Shown: piece after piece, positions 26,032 to 35,510 of the stretch | Layout: each line of letters begins with the position of its first letter | Numbering within the stretch: position 1 is the stretch's first letter | Assembly (NCBI RefSeq): GCF_000718775.1 | Contig: NZ_JOCB01000019.1 | Coordinates: 25,464 to 89,463, forward strand | Length of the DNA stretch: 64,000 bases | Direction of reading: 5' to 3' | From: Streptomyces sp. NRRL S-31 | Lineage (GTDB): Bacteria > Actinomycetota > Actinomycetes > Streptomycetales > Streptomycetaceae | Made by a program: the position numbers and the translations under genes | The notes under the pieces: generated by a model | Told to the model about the DNA's origin: nothing | Seen by the model: only the letters and a program-made list of their open reading frames with translations | Databases searched by the model: none

Positions 26032-26751
26032 TCACGCGGCGCGGTGGTGAGATGCCGAGTAGCGGACTGATTCCATGACCCAGCGGGCATGTGCCGCGAC
26101 CATGGTGCGCAGGGTTGTCATGGTGTCGGTCATGGCCTGGGCCTGTTCGGCGGACAGGCCACGGGCCTGGGCCCGCAAGGCGTGTTCGTAGCCTGGAAGG
26201 TCGTCGATACGCTGGGCGATCTGCTGTTCCACCAAGGCTACGGCGACGTCCCGATCACAGCCGAGGGCTTGAGCCAGGACGAGGACGTAGTTGTCGTGGT
26301 TGCCGCTCGCCATCTCGGAGGGGAGGGAGACGATGTCGTTGCGCCAAGCCGTGATCTGGTTGGACGCGGTGGTCAGATAGCGCCAGGCGAGGCTCCGGGT
26401 GAGCTCGGCGGGAACCTCGCGCGGGTGGACGGTTTCGATGAGGTCCCACATGAACATGCCGTTCGACCACAGGCGCAGGTCCATGAAGGTGGCCAGTGAC
26501 GGTGTGCGGCGTTCGGCTCGCAACACCGCCTCCCAGGCCATCGCCTGGCCGTGGAGGGCGAGGTGCCGGGTGAAACGATGCAACCAGGCGCTGGACATGC
26601 GGTCGGTGAGCGGCCGCCACTGCTCCTGGACAGCGCGTACGAGGGGGTCGTCCGACGTGGGGACATGTCCGGCGAGGGCGGCTTCGATCCGCTCGTACAG
26701 GTCATGTATGTCCTGCGGCCGGGAAGAGTCGTGTTCGCTGCGGTCAAGCAT
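26032..26751 (-). pseudogene. terpene synthase (class I) C-terminal part, N-terminal half lost
   Basis: The 239-residue frame from ATG 26751 corresponds to the second part of a bacterial sesquiterpene-cyclase-type protein. The NSE/DTE metal motif is intact (NDIVSLPSE), with WRYLTTASNQITAWRNDI before it and a basic C-terminal region ARWVMESVRYS. The N-terminal part with the Asp-rich DDxxD motif is gone: the frame begins at DRSEHDSSRPQDIHDLYERI, just after where DDxxD should be. Without it, diphosphate ionisation is not expected. Upstream lies atypical, less GC-rich sequence and an IS630 remnant, the probable cause of the truncation. Confidence 0.75.
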
Positions 26752-26889
26752 GACCAACTGCTTTCGTAGGAGCGCTTGAGCGGAGAACAGTGTTCGCGAT
26801 AGGACAGACTTGTGCGGGTAGTTGCGGGTGTACATGCGAGTGAAGCAAGGGAGCATGTGAATCCGGCAGTGCTTACCCCAAGTCACCTG

Positions 26890-26924
26890 TTGGGAAACGC
26901 AGTTCACGCTCCTTGGGAAACGCA
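26890..26924. repeat. 12-bp direct repeat between terpene and IS630 remnants
   Basis: TTGGGAAACGCA occurs at 26890-26901 and again at 26913-26924 (23-bp period), within a less GC-rich stretch between the two remnants. It could be part of an IS end or a scar of rearrangement. Confidence 0.5.
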
Positions 26925-26941
26925 TCCCTCAGCGCGTTCGG

Positions 26942-27088
26942 TCAGTGATGCGAATCGGAGGGTCGGCAGTAGGCGGCGACTGCGTCCAGGATTTCGTCGC
27001 CGGTCTTCGCGCGGACGAAGGGCCTGGGGTGTTCGTTCCAGTCGGTGAGCCAGGCTCGGATGTCGCGTTCGAGGCTCCTAGCCGTAGC
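26942..27088 (-). mobile_element. IS630-family transposase C-terminal remnant
   Basis: The last approximately 48 residues of an IS630-type transposase: SLERDIRAWLTDWNEHPRPFVRAKTGDEILDAVAAYC, then stop at 26942. This is the highly conserved C-terminus of actinobacterial IS630 enzymes. The catalytic DDE domain and IS ends are absent, so it cannot move. It lies immediately upstream of the truncated terpene synthase, in the same orientation. Confidence 0.8.
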
Positions 27089-27229
27089 TGAGGGAACCGA
27101 CGGATGGTGGCCCCGGCTGCCGCGGCGCTCGACCGGAGTCCGGCGCATGCTCAACACCACGCTGTCCTCGGCGGTCCCGGCGGGCCGTCCCCATCGCGCC
27201 GGTCGGTAGGCCCCGGCGCGATGGGGTTC

Positions 27230-29266
27230 TCACAGGGACCCGCACAGCCGCCTGGCGTCGAGGAGCGCGGCGTGGACGTTGCGGTGGGCCACCGCGTCAC
27301 CGATGCGGAACAGCTGGTAGGTCCCGCCCTCATGGGTCATCCGGTCCTGTGGCCTGCCCTCGGCCAGCGCGGTCACGTCGGTCTCGCCGAGGTTGCGGGA
27401 GCCCGCCCGCAGCCGGTGGTACAGGTCGTCGGCCGGGGTGGTGCCGTGTTCGACGACGACTTGGTCGACCGTCCGCTCGCACACCGCGTCGGTGTAGGCG
27501 TTGGCCAGCGTGGCCACCAGTGCGCCGCCCTCGCGGCGGACCGCGCGCAGGAGATGGTCCGGGGTCAGCACGGTGCCGTGTGCGTACAGGGCGCGCAGGT
27601 AGTCCGGGTAGAGGGTGCCGGTCACATCGGCGCCGACCGTCCGGTCGGGGGTGACGAGCTCCACGTGCGCGCCGGCGGTGGCCAGGTACTCGGCGGCGGT
27701 CAGTGCCTGCTCCCCGCCGTGATCGTCGAAGATCAGGACCCGGTGGCCGGACCGGGGCCTGCGGCCGAGTACGTCCCAGGTCGAGTCGACCAGTTCCTCC
27801 CCGCTCTGGCCCACGGCGGTGTTCGGGAGCCCGCCGGTGGCCACCACCACGACGTCGGGCCGCAGAGCCAGGACGTCGGCGGGCTCCGCGAGGCAACCGC
27901 GTCGGACGGTCACTCCCAGGTGCTGCACCTCCTTGGCCAGCCAGTGGACGATGCCGGCCTTTTCGGCGTGCCGTGGGGTGCGCGCGGCGAGGATCACCTG
28001 CCCGCCGAGCCGGTCGGCGGCCTCCAGCAGCGTGACCTGGTGACCGCGTGCCGCGCAGACGCGGGCGGCCTCCAGCCCCGCCGGACCGCCGCCGACCACG
28101 ACCACCCGCTTGCCGGCCGGTGCGGGGCCGACCAACTGTGGGATCGCCTCCTCCCGGCCGGTGGCGGGGTTGTGCAGGCAGAAGGTCTCGACGCGGGAGG
28201 CGCAGTAGGTGGCGCCGACGCAGGGGCGGATGCGCTCCTCCTGTCCGGCGAGGAGTTTGGCCACGATGTGCGGGTCGGCGATGTGCGCCCGGGTCATGCC
28301 GACCATGTCGGCGTGACCGCCGTCGATGGCGTGCCGGGCGGTGGGCAGGTCGGCGATCCGGCCGGCGTGGAAGATCGGGATGCCGCCGGCCGCCTCGCGG
28401 ATCGCGGCCGCCACCGGGAGGTGGGCGCCCAGCGGCCTGCCGAAGACGGGGATGACCTCGGCCAGTTCGCGGTCGGTGTTGCCGGAGCCGTAGACGACGG
28501 ACAGGAAGTCGAGCTTGCCGGTGCCGGCCATGGCCGTGGCGATCTCGGCGCAGTCGGCGGCTGTGAGGCCGTCGGCCACGCCCTCGTCGCCGGGGACGCG
28601 CATGCCGACGACGAAGTCGTCGCCGACCTGTCTGCGGATCTCTTCGAGCACCAGGTGGCCGAAGCGCAGCCGGTTCCGCAGGGTTCCGCCGAACTCGTCC
28701 GTGCGGTGGTTGGTGCGCGGCGACCAGAACTGGTCGATCAGGTGGCCGGCCATGGCCGCGATCTCGATGCCGTCCAGGCCGCCCTCGCGTGCCCTTCGCG
28801 CGGCCGTGCCGTAGGCCGTGACGATCCGGTCGATGTCGAAGCGCTCGATCTGCTTGGGGAAGCTGCGGTGGGCCCGCTCGCGCACCGGGGACGGGCCGAG
28901 GGCGGGCAGCCACTGGTCGATGTCCCACTTGGAGCGCCGGCCCAGGTGGGTGAGCTGGGTCATGATGGCGGTCCCGTGCCGGTGCACCCGGCCGGCGATG
29001 GAGCGGTAGAACGGCAGGATGGCGTCGTCCCCGGCGTTGATCTGGTCGAAGACGTTGGCGGAGTCCGCCGCGACGTTGCTCGAACCCCCGATGATCGTCA
29101 GGGCGATGCCGCCCTTGGCCTTCTCCTCGTGGTACAGCTCGTACCGCAGGCCCGGCACTCCGCCGTCAAGGTAGCCGGACGGCGCGTGCCCGGTGCTGAA
29201 GATCCGGTTCTTGAGGGTCAGGTGGTTGATCCGCAGGGGTTGCAGGACGGGGTCGTTGACACGCAC
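27230..29266 (-). CDS. NADH:flavin oxidoreductase/Old Yellow Enzyme with FAD/NAD domain (amine demethylase type)
   Basis: A 678-residue multidomain oxidoreductase. Residues 1-350 are an OYE-type FMN TIM barrel (LQPLRINHLTLKNRIF, DGIEIAAMAGHLIDQFWSPRTNHRTDEFGG, VGMRVPGDEG). An iron-sulfur segment CVGATYCASRVETFCLHNPATGRE follows, then an FAD/NAD(P) domain with KRVVVVGGGPAGLEAARVCAARGHQVTLLE. The CVGATYC spacing is that of N-methylproline/dimethylglycine-demethylase-type members, not the dienoyl-CoA reductase type. GTG 29266 has AGGAG nine bases upstream. It is the last gene of a leftward transport/catabolism operon; oxidative demethylation or amine oxidation of the imported compound is the inferred role. 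Confidence 0.85.
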   Translation of the reverse strand: MRVNDPVLQPLRINHLTLKNRIFSTGHAPSGYLDGGVPGLRYELYHEEKAKGGIALTIIGGSSNVAADSANVFDQINAGDDAILPFYRSIAGRVHRHGTAIMTQLTHLGRRSKWDIDQWLPALGPSPVRERAHRSFPKQIERFDIDRIVTAYGTAARRAREGGLDGIEIAAMAGHLIDQFWSPRTNHRTDEFGGTLRNRLRFGHLVLEEIRRQVGDDFVVGMRVPGDEGVADGLTAADCAEIATAMAGTGKLDFLSVVYGSGNTDRELAEVIPVFGRPLGAHLPVAAAIREAAGGIPIFHAGRIADLPTARHAIDGGHADMVGMTRAHIADPHIVAKLLAGQEERIRPCVGATYCASRVETFCLHNPATGREEAIPQLVGPAPAGKRVVVVGGGPAGLEAARVCAARGHQVTLLEAADRLGGQVILAARTPRHAEKAGIVHWLAKEVQHLGVTVRRGCLAEPADVLALRPDVVVVATGGLPNTAVGQSGEELVDSTWDVLGRRPRSGHRVLIFDDHGGEQALTAAEYLATAGAHVELVTPDRTVGADVTGTLYPDYLRALYAHGTVLTPDHLLRAVRREGGALVATLANAYTDAVCERTVDQVVVEHGTTPADDLYHRLRAGSRNLGETDVTALAEGRPQDRMTHEGGTYQLFRIGDAVAHRNVHAALLDARRLCGSL

Positions 29267-29313
29267 GGGGCTGGACTCCTTCACCGGCTCGATGGGGGGA
29301 ATGGGTTCGGGGG

Positions 29314-30345
29314 TCAGGGCAGGCGTACGGCCTGGCCGGTGTGGGCGCTGGTACGGGCGGCGTCCAGCACGGTGGCGGTCTCCACCGCGTCCCATGGATC
29401 GACGGGCACCGCACCGGTGCCGCGGACCGCCGCGGCGAAGGCGGGGTAGAACAGGTCCCACGCGCCGCGGACGGACGGCACGGGTTCGGCGTGCGCTCCG
29501 CGCAGCACCTGTCCCCAGTGGCCCTCGGGCTCGGTCCCCCAGCGGTCGCCCTCCGACGCCGGGCGGGCGCCCGCGACCAGCAGCGCCTCCTGCCCGTCCA
29601 TCCGGTCGACGACGTAGGTGCCCGCGGTGCCGGTGGCCCGGATGCGTGGACCCGGGGCGCCCTGGCGCCAGCTTCCCCACAGGTGTGACTGCACGCCGCT
29701 GTGGTGCGTCAGCGTGATGAAGACGTCGTCGTCGAGGCCGCCCGCGTCGTCGCGGTGGTGTGTCTGCGCGTACACCCGCTGAACGGGCCCGGACAGTACG
29801 AGGGCGTGGTCGACCAGATGACTGCCGAAGTCGAGCAGGGTGCCGCCGCCCGCGGCGGGCGGGCCCGGCTCGGGCTCGAAGCGTTCGAAGCGTGACTCGT
29901 ACCGGATCAGCGTGCCCAGCCTCCCGTCGTCGACCAGCTGCCGCAGTGTGCGGAAGTCCGAGTCCCAGCGGCGGTTCTGATAGACCGTCAGCAGAACACC
30001 GAGCCGGTCCGCCAGCCGTACCGTCTCCCGTGCCGACTCCGCGTCGAGCGCGAACGGCTTGTCGCAGACCACCGCCAGGCCCAGCGTCAGCGCCTGCCGC
30101 GCCAGTGTCACGTGGGTGGCCGCCGGCGTGGAGATCGCGACCGCCTCGGCGCCGGCCCGGGCCAGCTCGTCGAGCGAGGCGTACGTCGGCCGGTCCAGGT
30201 CTCGGGCGACCCGGGCGCGGCGCTCGGGCGAAGTGGTGACCACCCCGAGGAACGCGCAGTCCCGCGCGGAGGCGATCAGCGGCGCGTGGAAGTACCGGCC
30301 GCCGAAGCCGTAACCGACCAGACCGATGCGTACGGGCGTGGTCAT
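29314..30345 (-). CDS. Gfo/Idh/MocA-family oxidoreductase
   Basis: A 343-residue NAD(P)-dependent dehydrogenase. The Rossmann motif GLVGYGFGGRYFHAPLI opens the protein, CDKPFALD supplies the conserved Lys-Pro, and the C-terminal domain has GTLLDFGSHLVDHAL with the usual catalytic His region. Members oxidise sugars, inositols, opines and imines. ATG 30345. It sits between the DAO-type and OYE-type oxidoreductase genes in the operon, with short intergenic gaps, so it should act on the same imported substrate or its oxidised imine. Confidence 0.88.
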   Translation of the reverse strand: MTTPVRIGLVGYGFGGRYFHAPLIASARDCAFLGVVTTSPERRARVARDLDRPTYASLDELARAGAEAVAISTPAATHVTLARQALTLGLAVVCDKPFALDAESARETVRLADRLGVLLTVYQNRRWDSDFRTLRQLVDDGRLGTLIRYESRFERFEPEPGPPAAGGGTLLDFGSHLVDHALVLSGPVQRVYAQTHHRDDAGGLDDDVFITLTHHSGVQSHLWGSWRQGAPGPRIRATGTAGTYVVDRMDGQEALLVAGARPASEGDRWGTEPEGHWGQVLRGAHAEPVPSVRGAWDLFYPAFAAAVRGTGAVPVDPWDAVETATVLDAARTSAHTGQAVRLP

Positions 30346-30374
30346 GCGTTGTCCTTCCTGTGGTGGGGCGGTGG

Positions 30375-31499
30375 TCAGCGGAAGCGGCCGGGCCGGAACG
30401 CGGCCACCAGCGGGCTGCGCTCGCCGGTGGTGATCTCGTCGGCGAGCAGTTCGCCGGCGATGAGGGCGAGGGTCGCGCCGCTGTGCGTGAACGCGACGAA
30501 CAGGCCGGGGACCTGGTCGAGTTCGCCGAGGACCGGCTCGCCGTCGCCGGGGATCGGCTTGCGGCCCACGCCGTAGGAGTCCAGTTCCAGCCGCGGGCCG
30601 CCGGCCAGCACCGCCGTGGCCTCGCGCAGCAACTGCTCGACGGTGGAGTCCTTGACCTCGTAGCCGCCGTCCCCGTGGTCGATCACCTCGGCCGCCGATT
30701 CGTCGGAGTCCATCACCAGCGCCCCGCCCGGGGCGGGCCGCAGCGCCACACGCGGGGTGTTCAGCGTGGCGCGCAGGGCCGTGTCGACCGGCTTGGTGCG
30801 CACCAGCAGCGCCTGTGGCGTCGCGTCCGGGATCCGGACCCCGTAGGGGCGCACCATGCGCGGTACGTCGGCGCCCGTCGCCAGCAGCACCGCGTCGACG
30901 TCGATCCGCTCCCCCGCGCCCGTGCGCACCGCTACCGCCCGGCCGCCTTCGACGACCACGTCGGCGGCGCCGCCACCGGCGCGGATCACTCCCCCGGCCT
31001 CGGTGAACACACCGGCGAGGTGCCGGACGAGCGCGACCAGATCCACCCAGCCCTCACCGGGGTTGAAGATGGCGCCCTCCTCGGGGACCGCGGCCGGGTT
31101 CACGCCGGGCGCCCACCGCGGGACCTCGTCCCGGGTCAGCCACACGGCGTCGTAGCCGTTGCGCCGCATGTGCTCGAACGCCGCGCGGTGCGTGTCCTCG
31201 CCCGGCGCCGCCCAGGTCAGTCCGCCGTCGAACCTCAGGAAGTCGGAGGACGGGACGCGGGCGGCGAAGGTGCGGTAGCGGTCGATGCCCAGGACCCGCA
31301 GGTGGTGGTAGGCCTCGGAGCGCATGCCGCCGAAGGAGTTGAGCCAGGACAGCGAGCGGCCCGACGCCCCGTCGGCCAGTTCGGACTCGGTGACCAGGAC
31401 GACCTGTGCTCCGCGGAGGGCGAGCCGCGTCGCGGTCGCCACCCCGATGACCCCGCCGCCCAGGACGGCGACGCGGGGACGGGAAAGGGAAGTACGCAT
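30375..31499 (-). CDS. FAD-dependent amino-acid/amine oxidoreductase (DAO family)
   Basis: A 374-residue DadA/glycine-oxidase-like flavoprotein. Dinucleotide motif VAVLGGGVIGVATATRLALRGAQVVLV at residues about 10-36, then SRSLSW-type GASGRSLSWLNSFGG, and a C-terminal VFVAFTHSGATLALIAGELLADEI closing the FAD site. It oxidises the C-N bond of a D-amino acid, N-substituted amino acid or opine. ATG 31499 with GAGAGG upstream is preferred over an in-frame start at 31532. It follows the LacI gene in the operon after a 214-base gap that holds tandem repeats. Confidence 0.86.
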   Translation of the reverse strand: MRTSLSRPRVAVLGGGVIGVATATRLALRGAQVVLVTESELADGASGRSLSWLNSFGGMRSEAYHHLRVLGIDRYRTFAARVPSSDFLRFDGGLTWAAPGEDTHRAAFEHMRRNGYDAVWLTRDEVPRWAPGVNPAAVPEEGAIFNPGEGWVDLVALVRHLAGVFTEAGGVIRAGGGAADVVVEGGRAVAVRTGAGERIDVDAVLLATGADVPRMVRPYGVRIPDATPQALLVRTKPVDTALRATLNTPRVALRPAPGGALVMDSDESAAEVIDHGDGGYEVKDSTVEQLLREATAVLAGGPRLELDSYGVGRKPIPGDGEPVLGELDQVPGLFVAFTHSGATLALIAGELLADEITTGERSPLVAAFRPGRFR

Positions 31500-31607
31500 G
31501 GAGAAACCTCTCGGTGTTCGGGACAAGGGCATGGACGGGACGCCCGGGGCACGGCGCTTGCTCGCGGGCCGGGTGCGGTGCCCCGAAGGTGTTCCGGCCG
31601 ATGCCGC

Positions 31608-31707
31608 GGGTGCGGTGGATCAGCCGGGGGGTGCGGTACGGGGATCAGCCGGGGTCAGGGTGCGGTGGATCGGCCGGGGGTGCGGTACGGGGATCAGGCG
31701 GGGTCGG
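31608..31707. repeat. two 50-bp tandem repeats downstream of the LacI gene
   Basis: Two adjacent imperfect copies of about 50 bp start at 31608 and 31658, each beginning GGGTGCGGTGGATC and ending near GGGGTC; within each copy GGTGCGGT recurs. They lie in the gap between the LacI stop (31714) and the oxidoreductase start and do not code for anything recognised. Confidence 0.7.
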
Positions 31708-31713
31708 AGCGGC

Positions 31714-32841
31714 TCAGCCGGAATGCTCGCGCACGCCGTGGCGGTGCTCGGCGGTGCTGGAGCGGACGACCAGTTCGGTCGGCAGCACGATCCGCTCGGC
31801 CGGGCGGTCGTCGCCCTTGATCCGCTCGAAGAGGCGCACCGCGGCGGCGCGGCCCATGTCCAGCGGTGACTGGGCCACCACGGTGAGCGGCGGATCGACG
31901 AGCGTGGTCCAGTCCAGGTCGTCGAAGCCGACCAGGGAGACGTCCGCGGGGATCGCCAGTCCACGCCGACGTGCCGCCATGAACAGGCCCTGCGTGGTGA
32001 CGTTGTCGGTGGCGAAGACGGCCGTGGGCGGCTCTGGCTGCGTCAGCAGGGCCTCCGCCCTCCGCTGGGCCTGTGCCGCGTCGCTGAGCGGCGTGTACTG
32101 GATCAGGTCGGCCGAGGAGGTCGCCCGGTGGTCGTCCACGGCCGCCAGGTAGCCCCGGATACGGTCGATGGACGGGCGGGCGGCGCCCCGGACCGTCAGC
32201 CGCCCGGTGCCGGTCCGCGCCACCAGTTCCGGCCCCTCCGCGGGGTCGACGCACGCGAGCAGACCGACCCGGCGGTGGCCGAGGCCGAGCAGGTGCGCGA
32301 CCGCCTCGTACGCCGCCGCCTGGTTGTCGATCACCACGCTGTCCGCTTCGAGCGCACCGATGTGCCGGTCGAGCAGGACGATCGGCACGCCCAGCTCCTT
32401 CGCCCGCTCCAGGTGGGCGACGTCGGTGACCGAGGTCGGCGCCACGACGATGCCCTCGACCTGCTTGTCCAGCAGGACGCTGACCGCGGCGTGCTCCACC
32501 TCCAGCCGGTCGTCGCTGTTGGCGAGGATCGGCTCGTACCCCTGTTCGCGGGCCACGTCGCAGATGCCGCGCATCGCGGTGGCGAAGTAGGGGTTGGAGA
32601 TGTCGGCGCCGACGAAGCCGATGCTGCGCGTGCCACCGGAGCGCATGCTGCGCGCCACGGCGTTGGGTGAGTAACCGAGCCGTTCCGCGGCCGCCTGCAC
32701 TTGCTCGCGCAGGTCGTCCCCGACCCGACCGTAGTTGCCCAGCGCCCGGCCGGCAGTGGCCACCGAGACACCCGCCTCGCGGGCCACGTCGGCCACCGTC
32801 GGACGCCTGCGCCCCGGCGCGGCTCCTGTGCCGACCGACAT
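31714..32841 (-). CDS. LacI-family transcriptional regulator
   Basis: A 375-residue regulator. The N-terminal HTH RPTVADVAREAGVSVATAGRALGNYGRV with the hinge helix AERLGYSPNAVARSMRSG is canonical. The periplasmic-binding-protein-like effector domain follows (RSIGFVGADISNPYFATAMRGI, then GLACVDP and SLVGFDDLDWTTLVDPPLT). It is embedded in the operon it probably controls: its ATG overlaps the ABC ATPase stop (TGATG). Likely operators are the palindromes upstream of the binding-protein gene at 35347-35388. The inducer is presumably the transported compound. Confidence 0.92.
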   Translation of the reverse strand: MSVGTGAAPGRRRPTVADVAREAGVSVATAGRALGNYGRVGDDLREQVQAAAERLGYSPNAVARSMRSGGTRSIGFVGADISNPYFATAMRGICDVAREQGYEPILANSDDRLEVEHAAVSVLLDKQVEGIVVAPTSVTDVAHLERAKELGVPIVLLDRHIGALEADSVVIDNQAAAYEAVAHLLGLGHRRVGLLACVDPAEGPELVARTGTGRLTVRGAARPSIDRIRGYLAAVDDHRATSSADLIQYTPLSDAAQAQRRAEALLTQPEPPTAVFATDNVTTQGLFMAARRRGLAIPADVSLVGFDDLDWTTLVDPPLTVVAQSPLDMGRAAAVRLFERIKGDDRPAERIVLPTELVVRSSTAEHRHGVREHSG

Positions 32842-33611
32842 CACAGCACCTGCGACAGGAAGGTCTTCAGCCGCGGCGAGGAGGGCGCGTCGAAGATCTG
32901 CCCGGGCGGCCCGGACTCCACCACGACTCCCGCGTCCATGAACACCACCGTATCGGCGACCTTCCGGGCGAACCCCATCTCGTGGGTCACCACGACCATG
33001 GTCATGCCGCCCCGGGCCAAGTCTGCCATCAATTGGAGGATGCCTTTGACCAGTTCGGGGTCGAGCGCGCTGGTGACCTCGTCGAAGAGCATCACCTGCG
33101 GCTCCATGGCCAGGGCGCGCGCGATGGCGACCCGCTGCTGCTGACCGCCGGACAGCTGGGTCGGACGGTGTCCCGCGCGGTCGGCCAGGCCCACGTCCCG
33201 CAACCGCTGCCGGGCGATGACCTCCGCCTGTTCCTGCGGCATCTTCTTCACATGTCGCAGCGCGAGCATGATGTTCTGCGCCGCGGTCTTGTGCGGGAAG
33301 AGGTTGAAGTGCTGGAAGACCATGCCGACCCGCTGGCGCAGCACGTTGATGTCCATCGTCGAGGTGTCCTCGCCGCCCAGCAGGATCCGGCCCGCCGAGC
33401 GGGTCTCCAGCCCGTTCAGGCAGCGCAGCAGCGTCGACTTGCCCGAACCGGACGGGCCGATGACACACACCACCTCGCCGGCCGGGGCGAGGAGGTCCGC
33501 GCCGCGCAGGACCTCGACCGGCCCGAACCTCATCCGCACGTCACGGGCTTCGAGCGAAGTCCCCTCGTAGCGGTGCGAGTGGGCGGGGACCGCCACATCC
33601 GGCGTCGTCAT
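32841..33611 (-). CDS. polar amino acid ABC transporter ATP-binding protein
   Basis: A 256-residue GlnQ-type ATPase: Walker [20 protein letters not shown]-loop [13 protein letters not shown], signature [17 protein letters not shown], Walker [15 protein letters not shown] and the H-loop [13 protein letters not shown] 33611 overlaps the permease stop. It powers import by the adjacent permease and lipoprotein. Confidence 0.94.
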   Translation of the reverse strand: MTTPDVAVPAHSHRYEGTSLEARDVRMRFGPVEVLRGADLLAPAGEVVCVIGPSGSGKSTLLRCLNGLETRSAGRILLGGEDTSTMDINVLRQRVGMVFQHFNLFPHKTAAQNIMLALRHVKKMPQEQAEVIARQRLRDVGLADRAGHRPTQLSGGQQQRVAIARALAMEPQVMLFDEVTSALDPELVKGILQLMADLARGGMTMVVVTHEMGFARKVADTVVFMDAGVVVESGPPGQIFDAPSSPRLKTFLSQVL

Positions 33612-34357
33612 ACCAGCGCCTCTTTCGGGTCCACGAGGGACGGTTCGTCGGTCGCCGCGGCCGGGCGGGAGCCGTCGCGCAGCCGCCGGTCGATGGAGTT
33701 GACCAAGTGGGTCAGCGGGACGGTCAGCAGCAGGTAGCACAGTCCCGTGGCCAGCAGCGGGGAGAGGTTGCCGGTCGTCATCGCGTCGTCCTGACCGATG
33801 CGGAACAGCTCCCGCTGGCTGGTGACCAGGCCCAGGAAGTACACCAGGCTGGAGTCCTTGATGATGGCGATGAACTGGTTGACCATGGCCGGCAGGACCC
33901 TGCGCACGCCCTGCGGGACCACCACCAGGCGCAGCGCCTGGCCGTGGGTGAGCCCGAGGGCCCGGCACGCCTCCCCCTGGCCCTTGTCCACGCTCTGGAT
34001 GCCCGAGCGGAAGATCTCGCCGATGTACGCACCCGACATCAGGCTCATCGCCAGGATGGCCACCGGGTACGGCGAGGTCAGCCAGCCGACCTGCGCGGAG
34101 AACACTCCTTCGCCGATGATGAGGATGGTCAGGGCCGCGGGCAGGCCCCGGAAGAGGTCGGTGTAGACCCGGGCGGGCAGACGCAGCCACCAGCGGTTCG
34201 ACAGTCCCATGACCGCCAGGACCATGCCGATGACGCTGCCCAGCAGCGCGGAGGCCACCGCGAGGACCAGTGTGTTGCGCAGCCCGTAGGTGAGCAGGTC
34301 CGGCAGCGCCTGGCCGATCAATCGCCAGTCGAAGAAGTTGTGCAGGAACGCGTTCAT
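33608..34357 (-). CDS. polar amino acid ABC transporter permease
   Basis: A 249-residue HisM/GlnP-type permease. It has about five membrane segments starting at [28 protein letters not shown], and the EAA loop [36 protein letters not shown] that docks on the ATPase. ATG 34357 lies 2 bases from the binding-protein stop (34360). A single permease gene means a homodimeric channel. Confidence 0.93.
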   Translation of the reverse strand: MNAFLHNFFDWRLIGQALPDLLTYGLRNTLVLAVASALLGSVIGMVLAVMGLSNRWWLRLPARVYTDLFRGLPAALTILIIGEGVFSAQVGWLTSPYPVAILAMSLMSGAYIGEIFRSGIQSVDKGQGEACRALGLTHGQALRLVVVPQGVRRVLPAMVNQFIAIIKDSSLVYFLGLVTSQRELFRIGQDDAMTTGNLSPLLATGLCYLLLTVPLTHLVNSIDRRLRDGSRPAAATDEPSLVDPKEALV

Positions 34358-34359
34358 GA

Positions 34360-35211
34360 CTACCCCTTGGGGGTGTACGGGGGCAGCTGGCTGCCGGTGG
34401 GCACCGGGTCCTGCGGGAAGTACTTCTTGTACAGCTTCAGCCAGGTGCCGTCGTCGACCAACTGCTTGAGCGCGCCGTTGAGTTCGCCGGCCAGCTCGGT
34501 GTTGCCCTTGCGTACCGCCCAGCCGGCGGGGAAGTCGGTGGCCGGGAGGGTGATGGGCTGCTTCAGGTGCAGGTCCGGGTACTTCTTGACGATGCCGAGG
34601 TTGGGCCCGAAGTCGTTGAAGAATCCGGCGACCCGGTTGTTCTTCAGCGCCAGGTCGGCGGAGTTGTCGTCGGGGAACCGGACGATGTCCGCGCCCGGCA
34701 GGAACGTGTCGGCGTTGGCGTCCTCGATGGACCCCTGCAACACGGCGATCCGCTTGCCCTTCACGCTCGCGACGGAGGAGGTGATCCCGCTGTCCGGCTC
34801 GGTCAGGACGCCGAAGTAGCCGGCGAGATAGCCCTCGGAGAAGTCGACCATCTTCTTGCGCGGCGCGGTGATGCCGATCGCCGCGGCGGCCACGTCGAAC
34901 TGCCGGTTGCTGACCGCCGGCAGCAGCGCCGAGAAGTCCAGGGACACGATCTGCGGCTCCAGCTTGAGCTTGCGCGCGGCTGCCGAGATGAGATCGACCT
35001 CGAAGCCGGTCAGCTTGCCGTTCTCCTCGTAGGCGTAGGGCTTCATGTTGTTCGAGGTACCGATCTTCAGTACGCCCGCTCGACCGACCCCTTGCGCCTG
35101 CCCGGCGGAGCCCGCCCCGGCGGACGTCCCCCCGGAACCGCAACCGGTCACCGCGAGCAGCAGCACGGCCACCGCGGCAACCCCTCTCTTCGCTGGACGG
35201 GCCTTCCCCAT
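34360..35211 (-). CDS. polar amino acid ABC transporter substrate-binding lipoprotein
   Basis: A 283-residue family-3 extracellular solute-binding protein. The signal peptide ends in a lipobox ([12 protein letters not shown]), so it is lipid-anchored outside the membrane. Binding-protein motifs are [61 protein letters not shown] and [21 protein letters not shown] 35211 has GGAGGAG upstream; the frame extends to 35409 but without signal-peptide character. It is the first gene of the leftward operon and fixes its substrate as an amino-acid-like compound, consistent with the three oxidoreductases downstream. Confidence 0.93.
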   Translation of the reverse strand: MGKARPAKRGVAAVAVLLLAVTGCGSGGTSAGAGSAGQAQGVGRAGVLKIGTSNNMKPYAYEENGKLTGFEVDLISAAARKLKLEPQIVSLDFSALLPAVSNRQFDVAAAAIGITAPRKKMVDFSEGYLAGYFGVLTEPDSGITSSVASVKGKRIAVLQGSIEDANADTFLPGADIVRFPDDNSADLALKNNRVAGFFNDFGPNLGIVKKYPDLHLKQPITLPATDFPAGWAVRKGNTELAGELNGALKQLVDDGTWLKLYKKYFPQDPVPTGSQLPPYTPKG

Positions 35212-35346
35212 AACTCCTCCATGCATGCCGGGACACTCGCGCGTGTGCTTGAGGTCCGGATCCGACTGACCGACCCGGACGAGAGGACAGGTGGGACAGA
35301 TGCCGACGGGGCCGAAGCGATGGCACGTGCAGCACGCCCCTCCACT

Positions 35347-35366
35347 GCGAGAGAACGTTCTCTCGC
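35347..35366. promoter_or_regulatory. LacI-type operator, 20-bp perfect palindrome
   Basis: A perfect 20-bp palindrome with central GAGAACGTTCTC and the CG centre typical of LacI-family operators. It lies about 136 bp before the binding-protein start. A second copy follows 26 bp away at 35377-35388, giving a paired site for tetramer or cooperative binding. Confidence 0.75.
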
Positions 35367-35376
35367 TGCGGAGTGA

Positions 35377-35388
35377 GAGAACGTTCTC
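35377..35388. promoter_or_regulatory. second LacI-type operator core
   Basis: The 12-bp core GAGAACGTTCTC is repeated exactly; outer bases are only partly symmetric. Centre-to-centre distance to the first palindrome is 26 bp. Probable target of the LacI regulator at 31714-32841. Confidence 0.7.
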
Positions 35389-35510
35389 ACCGGCCGTCGT
35401 GAGCGTCAATACCTTCGGCCGGAAAACGAGAGCGGGGGGCGCCGCGACAGCCGCACGCGATCGGCACCGCGATCACCCGGGGAGGCGGCTCGCGTGACCG
35501 CCGCGGGCGA

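Noticed and set aside
25823..26035. 70-residue minus-strand frame ending ETLDFG
   Set aside because: Overlaps the terpene-synthase stop, no family match and no RBS; kept only as a possible remnant linked to the 21-bp repeat.
27104..29449. 781-residue plus-strand frame over the OYE-type oxidoreductase gene
   Set aside because: Complete overlap with a clear multidomain enzyme on the other strand; composition is shadow-like.
31714..33468. 584-residue frame joining the LacI gene to an upstream frame of the ABC ATPase
   Set aside because: The upstream part is an alternate frame of the recognised ATPase; the LacI HTH starts at 32841.
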